Origin: Ruegeria arenilitoris
GTDB lineage: Bacteria; Pseudomonadota; Alphaproteobacteria; Rhodobacterales; Rhodobacteraceae
Reading direction: 5' to 3'
DNA length: 64,000 nt
Assembly: GCF_013035315.1 (NCBI RefSeq)
Contig: NZ_WQHP01000002.1
Span: 248,001-312,000, forward strand
Shown here: positions 27,170 through 36,376 of the stretch, in pieces
Position numbering within the stretch: position 1 is the first letter of the stretch
Layout of the letters: every line of letters begins with the position of its first letter
Made by a program: the position numbers and the translations under genes
Notes under the pieces: model-generated
What the model saw: only the letters and a program-made list of their open reading frames with translations
What the model was told of the DNA's origin: nothing
Database searches by the model: none

Positions 27170-28506
27170 TCAACCTCCCGGGGCCGCGCAGGTGTCGTCT
27201 GATCTTGGGCAAGAGACGAATTGGCCTCCGTTTGGCAATACAGGAACTCGGCCTCAATCAAGTCACACAGAGCCGCACGGTCGGACAAACCCAATGAAAC
27301 TGCATAAGCGTCCAGATTGTCAGGGATTTGCCGACCCAGACGGGTTTCAAAGTACCACAAAATCATCCGCAATTGTTCCGCGCCTGACCGATTTTCTTTC
27401 TCAACAGCTGCTTTGGCATGGGCCCGATCCTTGAGTTTGGTATAGAGGTCGGTGCGTCTTAGCTCTGCCAGCAATGGTCCGTTCAACTGGCCTGCACGGG
27501 ATGCAACGATTGCTTCGATACGCGCGGCGTCGGCCAGAATACCCTCATAACTCGTTGGGCTCAGATCGTTTAATTCCAGCCACTCCAGCAAGTGGGTTTT
27601 ATGCGACAACCCGGCGCGGGATCTGTGGTCTGCCATGTGCCGGATCAGGGTATCGCGGTCCGGTTTTTGGGCCTGCGCGATGGCTTCTTCTTCGGCGATG
27701 ATGCTAAGCACGGCGCGAGTACGCAGATCTGCATAGAGCTCGGGATTTAGCCTGAGCTCATCTATGACCGGATGGTTTTGAACCTCGTCTCTGTCCACGC
27801 GATCGCAGAGTTGTTTCCACATCAATGTCCGTTCGGTGCGCATCGCTGATCTCGGTGTATGGGTCGCCTGCGATAAGCAGTCGGCCATTTGCACCAGCAT
27901 TTCACGGGCGTCATTCGCCTTGGCGTCGATTTGGCCTTCGGGAAGCCAATCAACAAACTTGGCAATGCCGGGAAGGGTACCTAGGTCCTGGCTGATATCT
28001 TTCCATGTACGCTGCCGATAGTGCCGTTCCTTAGCGTGCGTCAGAATTTCAGCGGCGTTTTTGGGCGACAAAATACCAATGTTTTCAGCATGTTTGACGG
28101 TCGCTCGGATCGAGACCATGGGCGTGCTTAGTGGTTGGAAGCCAAGTTCTGCGGGGCTGTGTAACACCGCAACCTCGTCGTCATCCTGCAAGGTTCCGTT
28201 CAGGTAATCTTCGAAGATACCGCCAACGCCGATCATCCCGAAGTCAGCCAATTCTGCCGCACGCAGAGCACCCATACTGGCGCTGCCGAAAACCGGAATG
28301 CCTTGCTCGATCGCCCAGAGAATTTCTTTGTGCCAGACGGATGGTACGCCGTCGAAAAACCCGTCGATGATCCCGATCGCTGCCGGCTTGTCCCGCGCCG
28401 CGCGATACACATCGCCCTGTTGAACGGGAGGCAAAATAGTGGCGTCCAAAATTGCTTTGACGTCGTCAGAGGGCAGGGTAGGGCCAACAAAAACAACGGC
28501 TGTCAT
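27166..28506 (-). CDS. tfuA: TfuA-like protein (thioamidation partner of YcaO)
   Basis: 446 residues. The N-terminal half is the TfuA core: VVFVGPTLPSDDV, IGIIDGFFDGVPSVWHKEILWAIEQG, FGSASMGALRAAEL, GVGGIFEDY and DDDEVAVLHSPAELGF. The C-terminal ~220 residues are helical and charged, an extension not assigned to a known domain. TfuA proteins, first named from trifolitoxin synthesis, act with YcaO enzymes to place sulfur in peptide backbone amides, probably by supplying it. The gene overlaps ycaO and the metallopeptidase by 4 bases each, so all three are translationally coupled. Confidence 0.9.
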   Translation of the reverse strand: MTAVVFVGPTLPSDDVKAILDATILPPVQQGDVYRAARDKPAAIGIIDGFFDGVPSVWHKEILWAIEQGIPVFGSASMGALRAAELADFGMIGVGGIFEDYLNGTLQDDDEVAVLHSPAELGFQPLSTPMVSIRATVKHAENIGILSPKNAAEILTHAKERHYRQRTWKDISQDLGTLPGIAKFVDWLPEGQIDAKANDAREMLVQMADCLSQATHTPRSAMRTERTLMWKQLCDRVDRDEVQNHPVIDELRLNPELYADLRTRAVLSIIAEEEAIAQAQKPDRDTLIRHMADHRSRAGLSHKTHLLEWLELNDLSPTSYEGILADAARIEAIVASRAGQLNGPLLAELRRTDLYTKLKDRAHAKAAVEKENRSGAEQLRMILWYFETRLGRQIPDNLDAYAVSLGLSDRAALCDLIEAEFLYCQTEANSSLAQDQTTPARPREVE

Positions 28507-29708
28507 GCGACCTCACCCCTGATCCGCAGGGCCCTGCTGCCGGGAACATAGTCGGAGTCGTCATGCGGTGCTTCGAGGCCAGGAATGATGGCCCGCACCA
28601 CAGCAAGGTCGTATTCGTCCCGCGACAGGTCCACTATCACGACTTGCTGAAGGCCGATATCATTCAACTTGCTCAGCAAAAGCGTAAGGTCTTCATCGAA
28701 TGATTTGGTTGAGTAGGTGGGACAATCCTGAAACCGATCTGTCGGGTCGGCTTGGTCAATCAGATTGCGGACATATCGGCCCCGCTCGGTTTGCGCCTTG
28801 TCCGTGAATTCGGCCGGGTCCAGGTCATCCCGCGCACCTGAGATGTAGGTTAGTCGAGTTTGTGCCGCCTCGGTCACGGCGCGCAGCAAGGCGATGGCGC
28901 GATCCGGGTGGCAGCCATCTCCGATACCGATATGGCCGGGACGCCCTCCGGTCTCGCAGATCACGCAGCGAAAACTGGCGATCCCGATGTCAGAGGTCGT
29001 GTTCCAAATCCCGATTTCCAAATCTGCGGAAGTGATCATTTCGATGGCTTCTTGGCATCGAGGGTCGTCCACCGTAGCGGAGTCGACCCTTGTTGCAGCG
29101 GCTTTGTGTGACCACAGGGTCGTCGCGTCCCTTTCAATCAACTCGCAAATCGCGTGGCAACTGGCCTCTGCCAGGCTGTTGCCCGACGCCAGACCATTTG
29201 TCGTTCTGGGGAACGCCCGCTGGCCGCCAATTGGCGGCGCAGTGTAGTCTGTGTCGACCATCTCTAGCGGAGCCCAACAGGCGCGTTGGGCATTTAGGTC
29301 GAGCCCTTCGACCCAAAGCATGGTGCCCTGCGGATCGAACTGAGCCCCCGTTACGCGCGGCAGGCGATCCACATCCACCACGTCCGCATCGCTGACCAGG
29401 TCCGCATATCGAGCCAACCGTTGAGGCAGTCGCACCCGCTCTGCATGCCAGGCCTCAACCGCCTCCATCACGCCTGACGCTTGGGCGGCTTGCACCGAAA
29501 GACCTTTGCCAAGGGACACGGCAACTGACCGGGAGTTTGGGCGCGAGACCATCACGGTCGGCAAGCCGATCCGATCGAGACCTGTCAAATTGGCAATCCG
29601 GGTGATCCCCATATCCCGAAGATATGGCTGCACGATGCTCAGAGTTTGCCCGGGCTCGCGAAGACGGTGGGTATCATGCAGGTATTTCTTAATTGAATCG
29701 TCGGTCAT
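28503..29708 (-). CDS. ycaO: YcaO cyclodehydratase/thioamide synthetase
   Basis: 401 residues. ATP-binding motifs of YcaO are intact: SVQAAQASGVMEAVEAWHAE (71-90), the ELIERDA helix within residues 171-195, and RAVTEAAQTRLTYISGARDD around residue 280. YcaO enzymes phosphorylate backbone amides; partnered with TfuA they install thioamides. The C-terminus (RIRGEVA) lacks the proline-rich PxPxP tail of azoline-forming members, which agrees with a TfuA-dependent type. First gene of the operon. The ribosome binding site is poor. No short precursor ORF is found in the 172-base upstream gap. Confidence 0.92.
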   Translation of the reverse strand: MTDDSIKKYLHDTHRLREPGQTLSIVQPYLRDMGITRIANLTGLDRIGLPTVMVSRPNSRSVAVSLGKGLSVQAAQASGVMEAVEAWHAERVRLPQRLARYADLVSDADVVDVDRLPRVTGAQFDPQGTMLWVEGLDLNAQRACWAPLEMVDTDYTAPPIGGQRAFPRTTNGLASGNSLAEASCHAICELIERDATTLWSHKAAATRVDSATVDDPRCQEAIEMITSADLEIGIWNTTSDIGIASFRCVICETGGRPGHIGIGDGCHPDRAIALLRAVTEAAQTRLTYISGARDDLDPAEFTDKAQTERGRYVRNLIDQADPTDRFQDCPTYSTKSFDEDLTLLLSKLNDIGLQQVVIVDLSRDEYDLAVVRAIIPGLEAPHDDSDYVPGSRALRIRGEVA

Positions 29709-29775
29709 GCCATCGACTTTACGAAAACAAACGTGCCCTTGGGCGCAAAAATAATCTATGTGAAATCAGATTGGT

Positions 29776-29824
29776 GGATGAACTCTGACAGGTCAACCTA
29801 ATGTGGGTTTGTCAGAGCTCATCC
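29776..29824. promoter_or_regulatory. Large palindrome between ureG and ycaO
   Basis: Arms 29776-29790 (GGATGA-A-CTCTGACA) and 29810-29824 (TGTCAGAG-C-TCATCC) pair over 15 positions with one mismatch; an inner AACC/GGTT adds to the symmetry. It sits 56 bases after the ureG stop and 68-116 bases upstream of the ycaO start, so it could be the urease terminator (no T-tract) or a ycaO operator. The rest of the 172-base gap holds no gene. Confidence 0.45.
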
Positions 29825-29880
29825 GATAAATTTAACATAAGACAGATTACACGACTTAATTCTATTTTTAGCGCGCTGTA

Positions 29881-30510
29881 TTAAACCCGCTCGGAGGTTC
29901 TTAGCCCTCCAATCTGAACAACATGTTCGACGATCGCATCGACACCCTTTCTGTGGCGAAGCGCGCAGAACAGAAACGGTCGCCCTTTACGCATATGTTC
30001 GGCGTCGCATTGCATGACATCCAGGGACGCTCCGACATGCGGGGCAAGATCGGTTTTGTTGATGATCAGGATGTCGGACTTGGTGATCGCCGGCCCACCT
30101 TTTCGCGGTATTTCTTCACCCGCGGCGACGTCGATGACGTATATCGTCAGGTCCGCCAATTCCGGGCTGAATGTGGCTGATAAGTTGTCGCCGCCGCTTT
30201 CGATCAGGACAACATCCAAATCGGGGTGCCGCGCCTGCATCTCTGCGACTGCCGCAAGATTGATAGAGGCATCTTCCCGGATCGCTGTGTGAGGGCAGCC
30301 GCCGGTTTCCACCCCAATAATCCGGTTCTGAGGCAATATCTGCATCCGCATCAGCGCTTCGGCGTCTTCCTGAGTGTATATGTCGTTAGTAATAACACCG
30401 ATCGAACAGACATCGCGCAGGACTTCTGCCAAGGCCGCAGTCAATGTGGTTTTGCCCGCACCTACAGGGCCACCAATTCCAACGCGCAAAGGGCCATTCA
30501 TTTTTGTCAT
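29881..30510 (-). CDS. ureG: Urease accessory GTPase UreG
   Basis: 209 residues, full length. The P-loop is [14 protein letters not shown] (residues ~14-27). The metal-site motif is in [14 protein letters not shown], and the G4-like region is [12 protein letters not shown]. It hydrolyses GTP to drive nickel delivery to apo-urease with UreD, UreF and UreE. Last gene of the urease operon; its start overlaps ureF by 4 bases. Confidence 0.97.
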   Translation of the reverse strand: MTKMNGPLRVGIGGPVGAGKTTLTAALAEVLRDVCSIGVITNDIYTQEDAEALMRMQILPQNRIIGVETGGCPHTAIREDASINLAAVAEMQARHPDLDVVLIESGGDNLSATFSPELADLTIYVIDVAAGEEIPRKGGPAITKSDILIINKTDLAPHVGASLDVMQCDAEHMRKGRPFLFCALRHRKGVDAIVEHVVQIGGLRTSERV

Positions 30511-31160
30511 GTCCGAAAAATCCTCGAATATTGTGTTTCGTGGGTCATGGATGCGATGTCCGACAGAAAAGCGGTTGAGCTGAGCTCTTCCAGACCCAAG
30601 TGTTGTGTGTCTTCGGCAAGGCGATCACACAGCGCTGTCAGATCGCGTATCAGCTTTTGGGCGTCAGTCTGGCCCAGTGGCACAAGGCGCGTTGCACATG
30701 CGACAAGGTTGCTGGCGAAAGCCTGCAGAAACATCTTTGTCGTCAGGATCAGTGGAATGCTCTTGAGGCGTGCAGCGCGTCCGACGGCAACCGGATAGGT
30801 CAGTTGGTCAAAGTCCAGGTCCCACACTTCCGCCGTCACAGAGCTAAAGGCCTGCCCCAACAGATGCGCTTCCATCAGCCGTTCGGACGAGGCGCAAAAC
30901 GCCCGCGCCGTGGCGTCTACAGTGTTCAGTTCCTCCGAGTCTTTTGCCTTGAAAGCGGCCGCAAGGAGCAACGCGTCATTCCACCCTGCCCCGTTCTCCA
31001 ATACGTCCGCGATCCACGCTTTGGTGTCCTGAGCCGAAGCAACTGCGCCGACCTCAATCGCGGCTTCTAAGCCGTGAGAATAGGCGAAGCCGCCAACCGG
31101 GTAGGCTGGGGACAACCACTGGGTCAGCGTTAGGATATCGGCGTCAGTGGGTGTGGCCAT
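30507..31160 (-). CDS. ureF: Urease accessory protein UreF
   Basis: About 217 residues from ATG 31160, the start that gives the family opening ([27 protein letters not shown]). Longer in-frame starts run antiparallel through ureE. The all-helical UreF acts with UreD as platform for UreG. It overlaps ureE by 17 bases and ureG by 4, so translation is coupled. Confidence 0.93.
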   Translation of the reverse strand: MATPTDADILTLTQWLSPAYPVGGFAYSHGLEAAIEVGAVASAQDTKAWIADVLENGAGWNDALLLAAAFKAKDSEELNTVDATARAFCASSERLMEAHLLGQAFSSVTAEVWDLDFDQLTYPVAVGRAARLKSIPLILTTKMFLQAFASNLVACATRLVPLGQTDAQKLIRDLTALCDRLAEDTQHLGLEELSSTAFLSDIASMTHETQYSRIFRT

Positions 31161-31596
31161 GAGTCCGGCCATGGCCATATGCGCCGCCTTCTGGTGTGAA
31201 TGGCTCGACCACTTCGTCAATCTCAGCGCCGAGCTTTTGCAGCATGTCGCGGATAACATGGTTGCGTTGGATCAAAAGGCGACCCTCCTCGATCTGACAG
31301 GGGGTGTGGCGGTTGCCGATATGCCAAGCCAGTCGCAAAAGGTTGTCGCCGCGAACCGCCAGCAACTCTTCGGGCGCGGCGATGATTTCGATCTTGCGGC
31401 CGTCCTCCAGAACCAGAACGCCACCATGGTCCAGAGATTTGGTTTGAGCCAGATCGACAAGGAAAGCCTCACCATCATCGGTGGCCAGCATCTTGCGGCG
31501 TAGGAAGCGGCCATCATAATCCAGAGAAACCTGCGCATGGGCCTGTGCGTGATGGTGATCTTGATAGATGCGGGCGGTTTTTATTGCGGTTGTCAT
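31144..31596 (-). CDS. ureE: Urease nickel metallochaperone UreE
   Basis: 150 residues: peptide-binding domain, then a metal-binding domain (GNRHTPCQIEEGRLLIQRNHVI region), and a His-containing tail ([11 protein letters not shown]) that can bind nickel. It donates nickel to UreG. The tail coding sequence overlaps the ureF start. Confidence 0.94.
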   Translation of the reverse strand: MTTAIKTARIYQDHHHAQAHAQVSLDYDGRFLRRKMLATDDGEAFLVDLAQTKSLDHGGVLVLEDGRKIEIIAAPEELLAVRGDNLLRLAWHIGNRHTPCQIEEGRLLIQRNHVIRDMLQKLGAEIDEVVEPFTPEGGAYGHGRTHGHTH

Positions 31597-31613
31597 CGGG
31601 GCCTCGTGTGTTT

Positions 31614-33374
31614 TCAGAACATGAAATAGCGCTGCGCCATCGACAGAACTTCGGCTGGCTGACAGGTCAGCAATTCGCCGTCGGCACGCACTTCGTAGGT
31701 TTCGGGATCAACCTCGACCTCAGGCGTCGCATCGTTCAGCAGCAAGTCTCGCTTGCCGATATTGCGGGTGTTTTGCACGGCGACGGTCTGTTTCGCCAAG
31801 CCCAGTGTATCACCAATCCCATCAGCCTGCGCGGCAGCCGAGACAAATGTGATCGCCGAATGCTCGACCGAGCGGCCATGCGCTCCGAACATCGGGCGGC
31901 TGTAGACCGGCTGCGGTGTCGGGATCGAGGCGTTCGGATCACCCATCTGGGCGCAAGCGATTGTGCCGCCCAGCAGAACCATCTCGGGCTTTACACCGAA
32001 GAACGCCGGGTTCCACAGGACGAGGTCAGCGCGTTTGCCTTCCTCGATACTGCCAATCTCATGGCTGAGGCCATGCGCGATGGCCGGGTTGATCGTATAT
32101 TTCGCAATATAGCGGCGGACACGCATATTGTCGTTCTCGCCGGTTTCCTCAGACAAGCGACCGCGTTGTTTCTTCATTTTGTCCGCGGTTTGCCAGGTTC
32201 GGATCAGCACCTCTCCGACCCGGCCCATGGCCTGACTGTCGGACGCGATGATCGAGAATGCGCCCATGTCGTGCAGGATGTCTTCGGCCGCGATGGTCTC
32301 GCGCCGGATGCGGCTCTCGGCAAAGGCCACGTCCTCGGGGATGGATTTGTCGAGGTGATGGCAGACCATCAACATATCCAGATGCTCCTCGACCGTATTC
32401 ACAGTGAAGGGCCGCGTCGGATTGGTCGATGATGGCAGCACGTGGTTCTCACCGCAGATCTTGATGATGTCCGGCGCATGGCCCCCGCCCGCGCCTTCGG
32501 TGTGGAAGGCGTGGATTGTGCGGCCTTTCATGGCCGCGACGGTGTTTTCCACAAAACCGGATTCGTTGAGCGTGTCGGTGTGGATCATCACTTGAACGTC
32601 CATCGCATCGGCCACCGAAAGGCAGCAGTCGATGGCGGCAGGCGTGGTGCCCCAATCCTCGTGCAGTTTCAGCGCACATGCGCCAGCTTTGACCTGTTCT
32701 TCCAGCGCGGCGGGCAGCGAGGCGTTGCCTTTACCTGCAAAGGCCAGGTTCATCGGGAACGCATCTGCCGCCTGCAACATCCGCCCGATATGCCATGGGC
32801 CGGGGGTACATGTGGTGGCCAATGTGCCATGTGCCGGACCAGTGCCGCCACCCAGCATGGTGGTCAGGCCGGAATGCAGCGCGTCTTCGATCTGTTGCGG
32901 GCAGATGAAATGGATATGGCTGTCAAATCCGCCTGCGGTCAGAATGCGCCCCTCGCCCGCGATGGCCTCGGTGCCAGGACCGATGATGATGTCCACGCCA
33001 GGTTGTGTGTCCGGGTTCCCGGCTTTCCCGATCTTTGCAATACGCCCGTCCTTCAGGCCGACATCGGCTTTGTAGATGCCCGAGTGGTCCACGATCAGCG
33101 CATTGGTGATAACCGTATCGACGGCACCCTCCGCGCGCGTGACCTGAGACTGACCCATCCCATCACGGATCACCTTGCCGCCGCCGAACTTGACCTCTTC
33201 GCCATAGAGCCGCGCGTTGTCGCCGATTCCCCCGGTCGCCGCGGCGCCCGCGCGTTCGGCGGCCAGGTCGCGTTCGACCTCGATCACCAGATCGGTATCG
33301 GCCAGCCGCAGCTTGTCACCAGTCGTAGGCCCAAACATGGCCGCATAGTCCGCACGGTTGATCGTTGCTGGCAT
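31614..33374 (-). CDS. ureC: Urease subunit alpha (catalytic)
   Basis: 586 residues, slightly longer than the usual ~570 because of an insertion between residues ~385 and 410 ([25 protein letters not shown] is the region). Nickel-site residues are visible: HIHF near residue 140, the carbamylated lysine in [11 protein letters not shown], the His in MIHTDTLNE, and the flap histidines in [10 protein letters not shown]. Hydrolyses urea to ammonia and carbamate in the cytoplasm. The start overlaps ureB stop by one base. Confidence 0.97.
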   Translation of the reverse strand: MPATINRADYAAMFGPTTGDKLRLADTDLVIEVERDLAAERAGAAATGGIGDNARLYGEEVKFGGGKVIRDGMGQSQVTRAEGAVDTVITNALIVDHSGIYKADVGLKDGRIAKIGKAGNPDTQPGVDIIIGPGTEAIAGEGRILTAGGFDSHIHFICPQQIEDALHSGLTTMLGGGTGPAHGTLATTCTPGPWHIGRMLQAADAFPMNLAFAGKGNASLPAALEEQVKAGACALKLHEDWGTTPAAIDCCLSVADAMDVQVMIHTDTLNESGFVENTVAAMKGRTIHAFHTEGAGGGHAPDIIKICGENHVLPSSTNPTRPFTVNTVEEHLDMLMVCHHLDKSIPEDVAFAESRIRRETIAAEDILHDMGAFSIIASDSQAMGRVGEVLIRTWQTADKMKKQRGRLSEETGENDNMRVRRYIAKYTINPAIAHGLSHEIGSIEEGKRADLVLWNPAFFGVKPEMVLLGGTIACAQMGDPNASIPTPQPVYSRPMFGAHGRSVEHSAITFVSAAAQADGIGDTLGLAKQTVAVQNTRNIGKRDLLLNDATPEVEVDPETYEVRADGELLTCQPAEVLSMAQRYFMF

Positions 33375-33679
33375 CAGAGCGCCCCCATGACCTTTTGATT
33401 GAAGCCGTAAATCCGACGTGCTCCGCTGATCGGGATCAGGGTCACCTCACGCGCCTGCCCCGGCTCGAACCTCACAGCTGTGCCGGGGGCGATGTCCAAC
33501 CGCATCCCGTGCGCGGCGCTACGGTCAAAATCCAGCGCGGGGTTTGTTTCGGCGAAGTGATAATGTGATCCAACCTGTACAGGGCGGTCGCCTGTATTCG
33601 CCACCATCAGCACAACGGTCTTAGCGCCGGAGTTCAGCGTGATCTCGCCATCCGCCGGAAAGAGTTCTCCCGGGATCAT
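33374..33679 (-). CDS. ureB: Urease subunit beta
   Basis: 101 residues. Typical beta-subunit start [13 protein letters not shown], followed by [32 protein letters not shown]. It forms the structural part of the urease trimer. It is separate from ureA, as usual in proteobacteria; a small ORF lies between them and overlaps the ureB start by four bases (ATGA). Confidence 0.96.
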   Translation of the reverse strand: MIPGELFPADGEITLNSGAKTVVLMVANTGDRPVQVGSHYHFAETNPALDFDRSAAHGMRLDIAPGTAVRFEPGQAREVTLIPISGARRIYGFNQKVMGAL

Positions 33680-33837
33680 TTGTTCAGTTTTGTAATCAGC
33701 GCGACAGCAACCAGCGCGACAACAGCCAGACCGACGCCCAAAGTGGCGTAGTCGGTGCCATGTGCGTGGATATGGGTTCCGTTATGAGCTGCCGCAGGAC
33801 CGGCAAGGATCAGGGCGGGAAAGAGCATTCGGGTCAT
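33676..33837 (-). CDS. Small His-rich membrane protein within the urease operon (53 aa)
   Basis: A short reading frame encoding 53 residues between ureA and ureB. It opens with a signal-peptide-like stretch ([17 protein letters not shown]), followed by [12 protein letters not shown], with four histidines, then one membrane helix ([16 protein letters not shown]) and a basic end (TKLNK). RBS-like GGAAAA precedes the ATG; the stop overlaps ureB (ATGA). Operon position and His cluster suggest a role in nickel or urea handling at the membrane. That is inference; I know of no assigned function. Confidence 0.75.
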   Translation of the reverse strand: MTRMLFPALILAGPAAAHNGTHIHAHGTDYATLGVGLAVVALVAVALITKLNK

Positions 33838-33852
33838 TTCTGTTTTCCTTTT

Positions 33853-34155
33853 TCAGCGAATTGGATTGTGGACGGTCACAAGCTTCGTTCCGTCGGGAAA
33901 AGTGGCCTCGACTTGAACCTCGTGGATCATCTCTGGCACGCCTTGCATGCATTGGTCGCGGGTGATCACTTCGGCCCCAGCCTGCATCATGTCTGCGACC
34001 GAGCGTCCGTCTCGCGCGCCTTCGACCACGGCGTCCGTGATCAAAGCGATCGCTTCGGGGTGGTTTAGCTTGACGCCGCGCGCCAGCCTCTTGCGGGCAA
34101 CCTCGGCGGCCATTGCGATGAGAAGCTTGTCTTTTTCACGAGGGGTAAGGTTCAT
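33853..34155 (-). CDS. ureA: Urease subunit gamma
   Basis: 100 residues, complete: [20 protein letters not shown] at the start, [28 protein letters not shown] in the middle and [13 protein letters not shown] end ([15 protein letters not shown]). Structural subunit of urease. One base separates it from the ureD stop, so it is co-transcribed with ureD. Confidence 0.97.
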   Translation of the reverse strand: MNLTPREKDKLLIAMAAEVARKRLARGVKLNHPEAIALITDAVVEGARDGRSVADMMQAGAEVITRDQCMQGVPEMIHEVQVEATFPDGTKLVTVHNPIR

Positions 34156-34156
34156 G

Positions 34157-34909
34157 TCATAGCATCCAGCATCGGGGGAGCGTGTCTGTGTTCAACCGGC
34201 GCAGAACCGGCAATAGGTTGCGGCGCAGGGCAAAGCCGTTATCCGCCAGAATGCGGATTACCATAAGGTCGTCGTGGATCAGGCTGGCCCCGGCAGTTTC
34301 CGGAAGGCCTTGGCGAATGGCGTCCAGATGTGCCCCAGCTGACGCCGAGGCGAAGACAACCAGCGCCATCGCGCCTGCCCCGTTGGCTATGTGCGGACGC
34401 GCGAGATGGCTGTGAAAATCACCGGAAAAACGCATCGTATCCAGAAAAACCGGCACGCCCTGGCGGTGGATCTCAATACGGTCGCGCAGGCGGATTTTGG
34501 TCAACGTTTCACCCATCGCAGCGCGCCCGAAGATCAGGGGTTCAACCATCAGCATTTGTGCCTCTGGTGCCAATTCGATCTTCAATCGACGATCCAGCGC
34601 ACTGCCGTTGAACAGGATGGTCTCTTGCGGCAACCAGTTCAGCCGTGCATTGGGTTCAACGGTCAGATGATTGACGATCTGACCGAATTCTTCAGGTTGG
34701 GCTTTGTAGGCACGTTCGCAAGCTTGCGTTGTCAGCGTCAGCGTGGTGCTCGATGCTGCCTTGCCGGTAAAACGGAAACTGTCTCCACCTGTCACGCCTC
34801 CCGCGGTGTTCAGCAGTACGGCGTCAAGGCCCGCGGAACTCGGTTGCGGGAACAGGCACTTGAAAGACCCGGATTGCCGCAGGGTGTCCAAAACTGTCCG
34901 GGAACCCAA
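34157..34909 (-). CDS. ureD: Urease accessory protein UreD
   Basis: 250 residues from TTG 34909, with the family stretches [38 protein letters not shown] and [21 protein letters not shown]. UreD is the scaffold of the UreDFG nickel-insertion complex. UreD-like sequence continues in frame upstream of 34909 ([16 protein letters not shown]) up to about 34993, with no ATG, GTG or TTG. Possible starts there are CTG at 34972 or ATC at 34993, the latter with AGGTG in front. The annotated start is therefore a minimum. Confidence 0.85.
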   Translation of the reverse strand: MGSRTVLDTLRQSGSFKCLFPQPSSAGLDAVLLNTAGGVTGGDSFRFTGKAASSTTLTLTTQACERAYKAQPEEFGQIVNHLTVEPNARLNWLPQETILFNGSALDRRLKIELAPEAQMLMVEPLIFGRAAMGETLTKIRLRDRIEIHRQGVPVFLDTMRFSGDFHSHLARPHIANGAGAMALVVFASASAGAHLDAIRQGLPETAGASLIHDDLMVIRILADNGFALRRNLLPVLRRLNTDTLPRCWML

Positions 34910-34993
34910 TTGCTTGGCGCTAAGACTGACCGCCCCTGTCGCCCGAGGCGGCGCTGAGGTTGTGGCGGGCAGTATGGTTGCGAATTGAGTGAT

Positions 34994-35251
34994 GGCGCAC
35001 CTGTGGGACGTGGTTTGCTGCTATGTTTTCCCTTTCGCGGCAGCGGACACTATGGTGCGACGGGCAACCGGCCAGATTTCCTTGTTCGTCGACTAAATTT
35101 ACGGCACCTCGCAGTGCAATGGTGAAAAAATAGGCGAAAAACCCACACAACGGTGCCGCGCTTGCCTGAAAACCGCTCATTTCGCACAAAATTGAGCCTG
35201 AGCTAGGCAGCTATTCACTTTTCAGCATTTCGGTCAAACTAGATGACCCGA
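34994..35251. other. Non-coding spacer upstream of ureD
   Basis: No convincing ORF or RNA gene. It separates the ureD 5' region from the AI-2E permease gene, both on the minus strand, and so should hold the urease promoter. I cannot identify a clear promoter in it. Confidence 0.4.
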
Positions 35252-36301
35252 TCAATCCAGTTCGCCACTTTCCGACATCAAAATTGCCAGCGGCCGCGTT
35301 GATTGGATTTGCGACAGGATGATCATCACTACAGCGGTCAAGGGGATCGCCAGAATGGTACCGGCCAACCCCCACATAGCTGTCCAGATTGTCAGTGAGA
35401 ACAACACCATGAAGCCGCTCAGGTTCACTGAGTTTCCGACCAAACGGGGCTCGAGAATGTTCCCCACAAAAAGCTGAGCCGCCATCAGCGCCACAAAGGC
35501 AACTCCAGCATGCCACAAGCCCCCAAATTGAACGAGGCTGAGCATCACCGGGAACAGGACCCCAAGGATTGAGCCCAGGTACGGGATGTAGTTCAACAAC
35601 CCGATCAGGATGGCCCAGAACAGGGCAAACTCGATCCCCAATAGCAGCATGATCACGAATGAGATCAGCGCAAGGATGACATTGATCAGCGTCTTGGCGC
35701 TGAGGTAGCTGCCGATTTTCTGGTTGATCTGTGCGACGATCTTGAGGGACCGGTCTGACGTTTCGGCATCACCAAATGCCTTCCGAACCTTTTCCGGCAT
35801 ATCGTCGAGGTCGGTCAGAATGAAGATGATGTAGAGGATTGTCATCATCATGACTGTTCCGAAACCCTGAACTGTGGAAAGCGTTCCCTGCAAAAATCCC
35901 AGGAAGTCAAACTTTCCTGACAGCGTCTGTTCGATCGTGGACCAATCCGGCAGTTTTTTGACCCCCAAAATGGACATGCCGGATTCAATCAGCGCGTTCA
36001 GGTTCGTCTTGTAGCGTGGGATGTTCTGCGCGACAGCCTGCGCATTTGCTTCGAGAAAAACGCCCATCAGCACAAACAGCAGGAAAATCGCGAGCAGGGC
36101 CAGCAAGCGCCTCCCGCGGCGCGGAATCTTCCGCAGACCCGGGACTCTTCCGATTGTAGAGGCTGTCGAATCCAGAATGTAGATACCGATGATGCCCAAC
36201 AGCACCGGCAACAACAGGCTTTTCCCGATAATCAATATCCAGCCAAAAATGACCGCCACGATCAGGCCAGCCGCCAGTTTTGTTACGTTGAACTGAAGCA
36301 T
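35252..36301 (-). CDS. AI-2E family transporter (PerM-like), first copy
   Basis: ~349 residues from ATG 36301 (MLQFNVTKLAAGLIV); an upstream start at 36358 adds only a hydrophilic stretch. Eight membrane segments, and the family signature LVGNSVNLSGFMVLFSLTIWTAMWGLAGTILAIPLTAVV near the C-terminus, with the region LNYIPYLGSILGVLFP before it. Family members export AI-2 or exchange Na+ or Li+; the substrate here is unknown. A second, diverged copy is at 52824. Confidence 0.88.
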   Translation of the reverse strand: MLQFNVTKLAAGLIVAVIFGWILIIGKSLLLPVLLGIIGIYILDSTASTIGRVPGLRKIPRRGRRLLALLAIFLLFVLMGVFLEANAQAVAQNIPRYKTNLNALIESGMSILGVKKLPDWSTIEQTLSGKFDFLGFLQGTLSTVQGFGTVMMMTILYIIFILTDLDDMPEKVRKAFGDAETSDRSLKIVAQINQKIGSYLSAKTLINVILALISFVIMLLLGIEFALFWAILIGLLNYIPYLGSILGVLFPVMLSLVQFGGLWHAGVAFVALMAAQLFVGNILEPRLVGNSVNLSGFMVLFSLTIWTAMWGLAGTILAIPLTAVVMIILSQIQSTRPLAILMSESGELD

Positions 36302-36376
36302 GGTGTCGCCTTGTTTTGCTTTTCTGTGCCCGGTTTGCCCCTTGCATTCAACCAGCAATCCTATCTTTGTGGCAAC

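Noticed and set aside
29709..29880. Short RiPP precursor ORF upstream of ycaO
   Set aside because: I read all ATG-started frames on both strands of this gap; none exceeds about 15 codons, so no precursor is supported here.
32442..33398. 318-codon plus-strand ORF
   Set aside because: Antisense shadow of ureC, whose active-site motifs are unmistakable.
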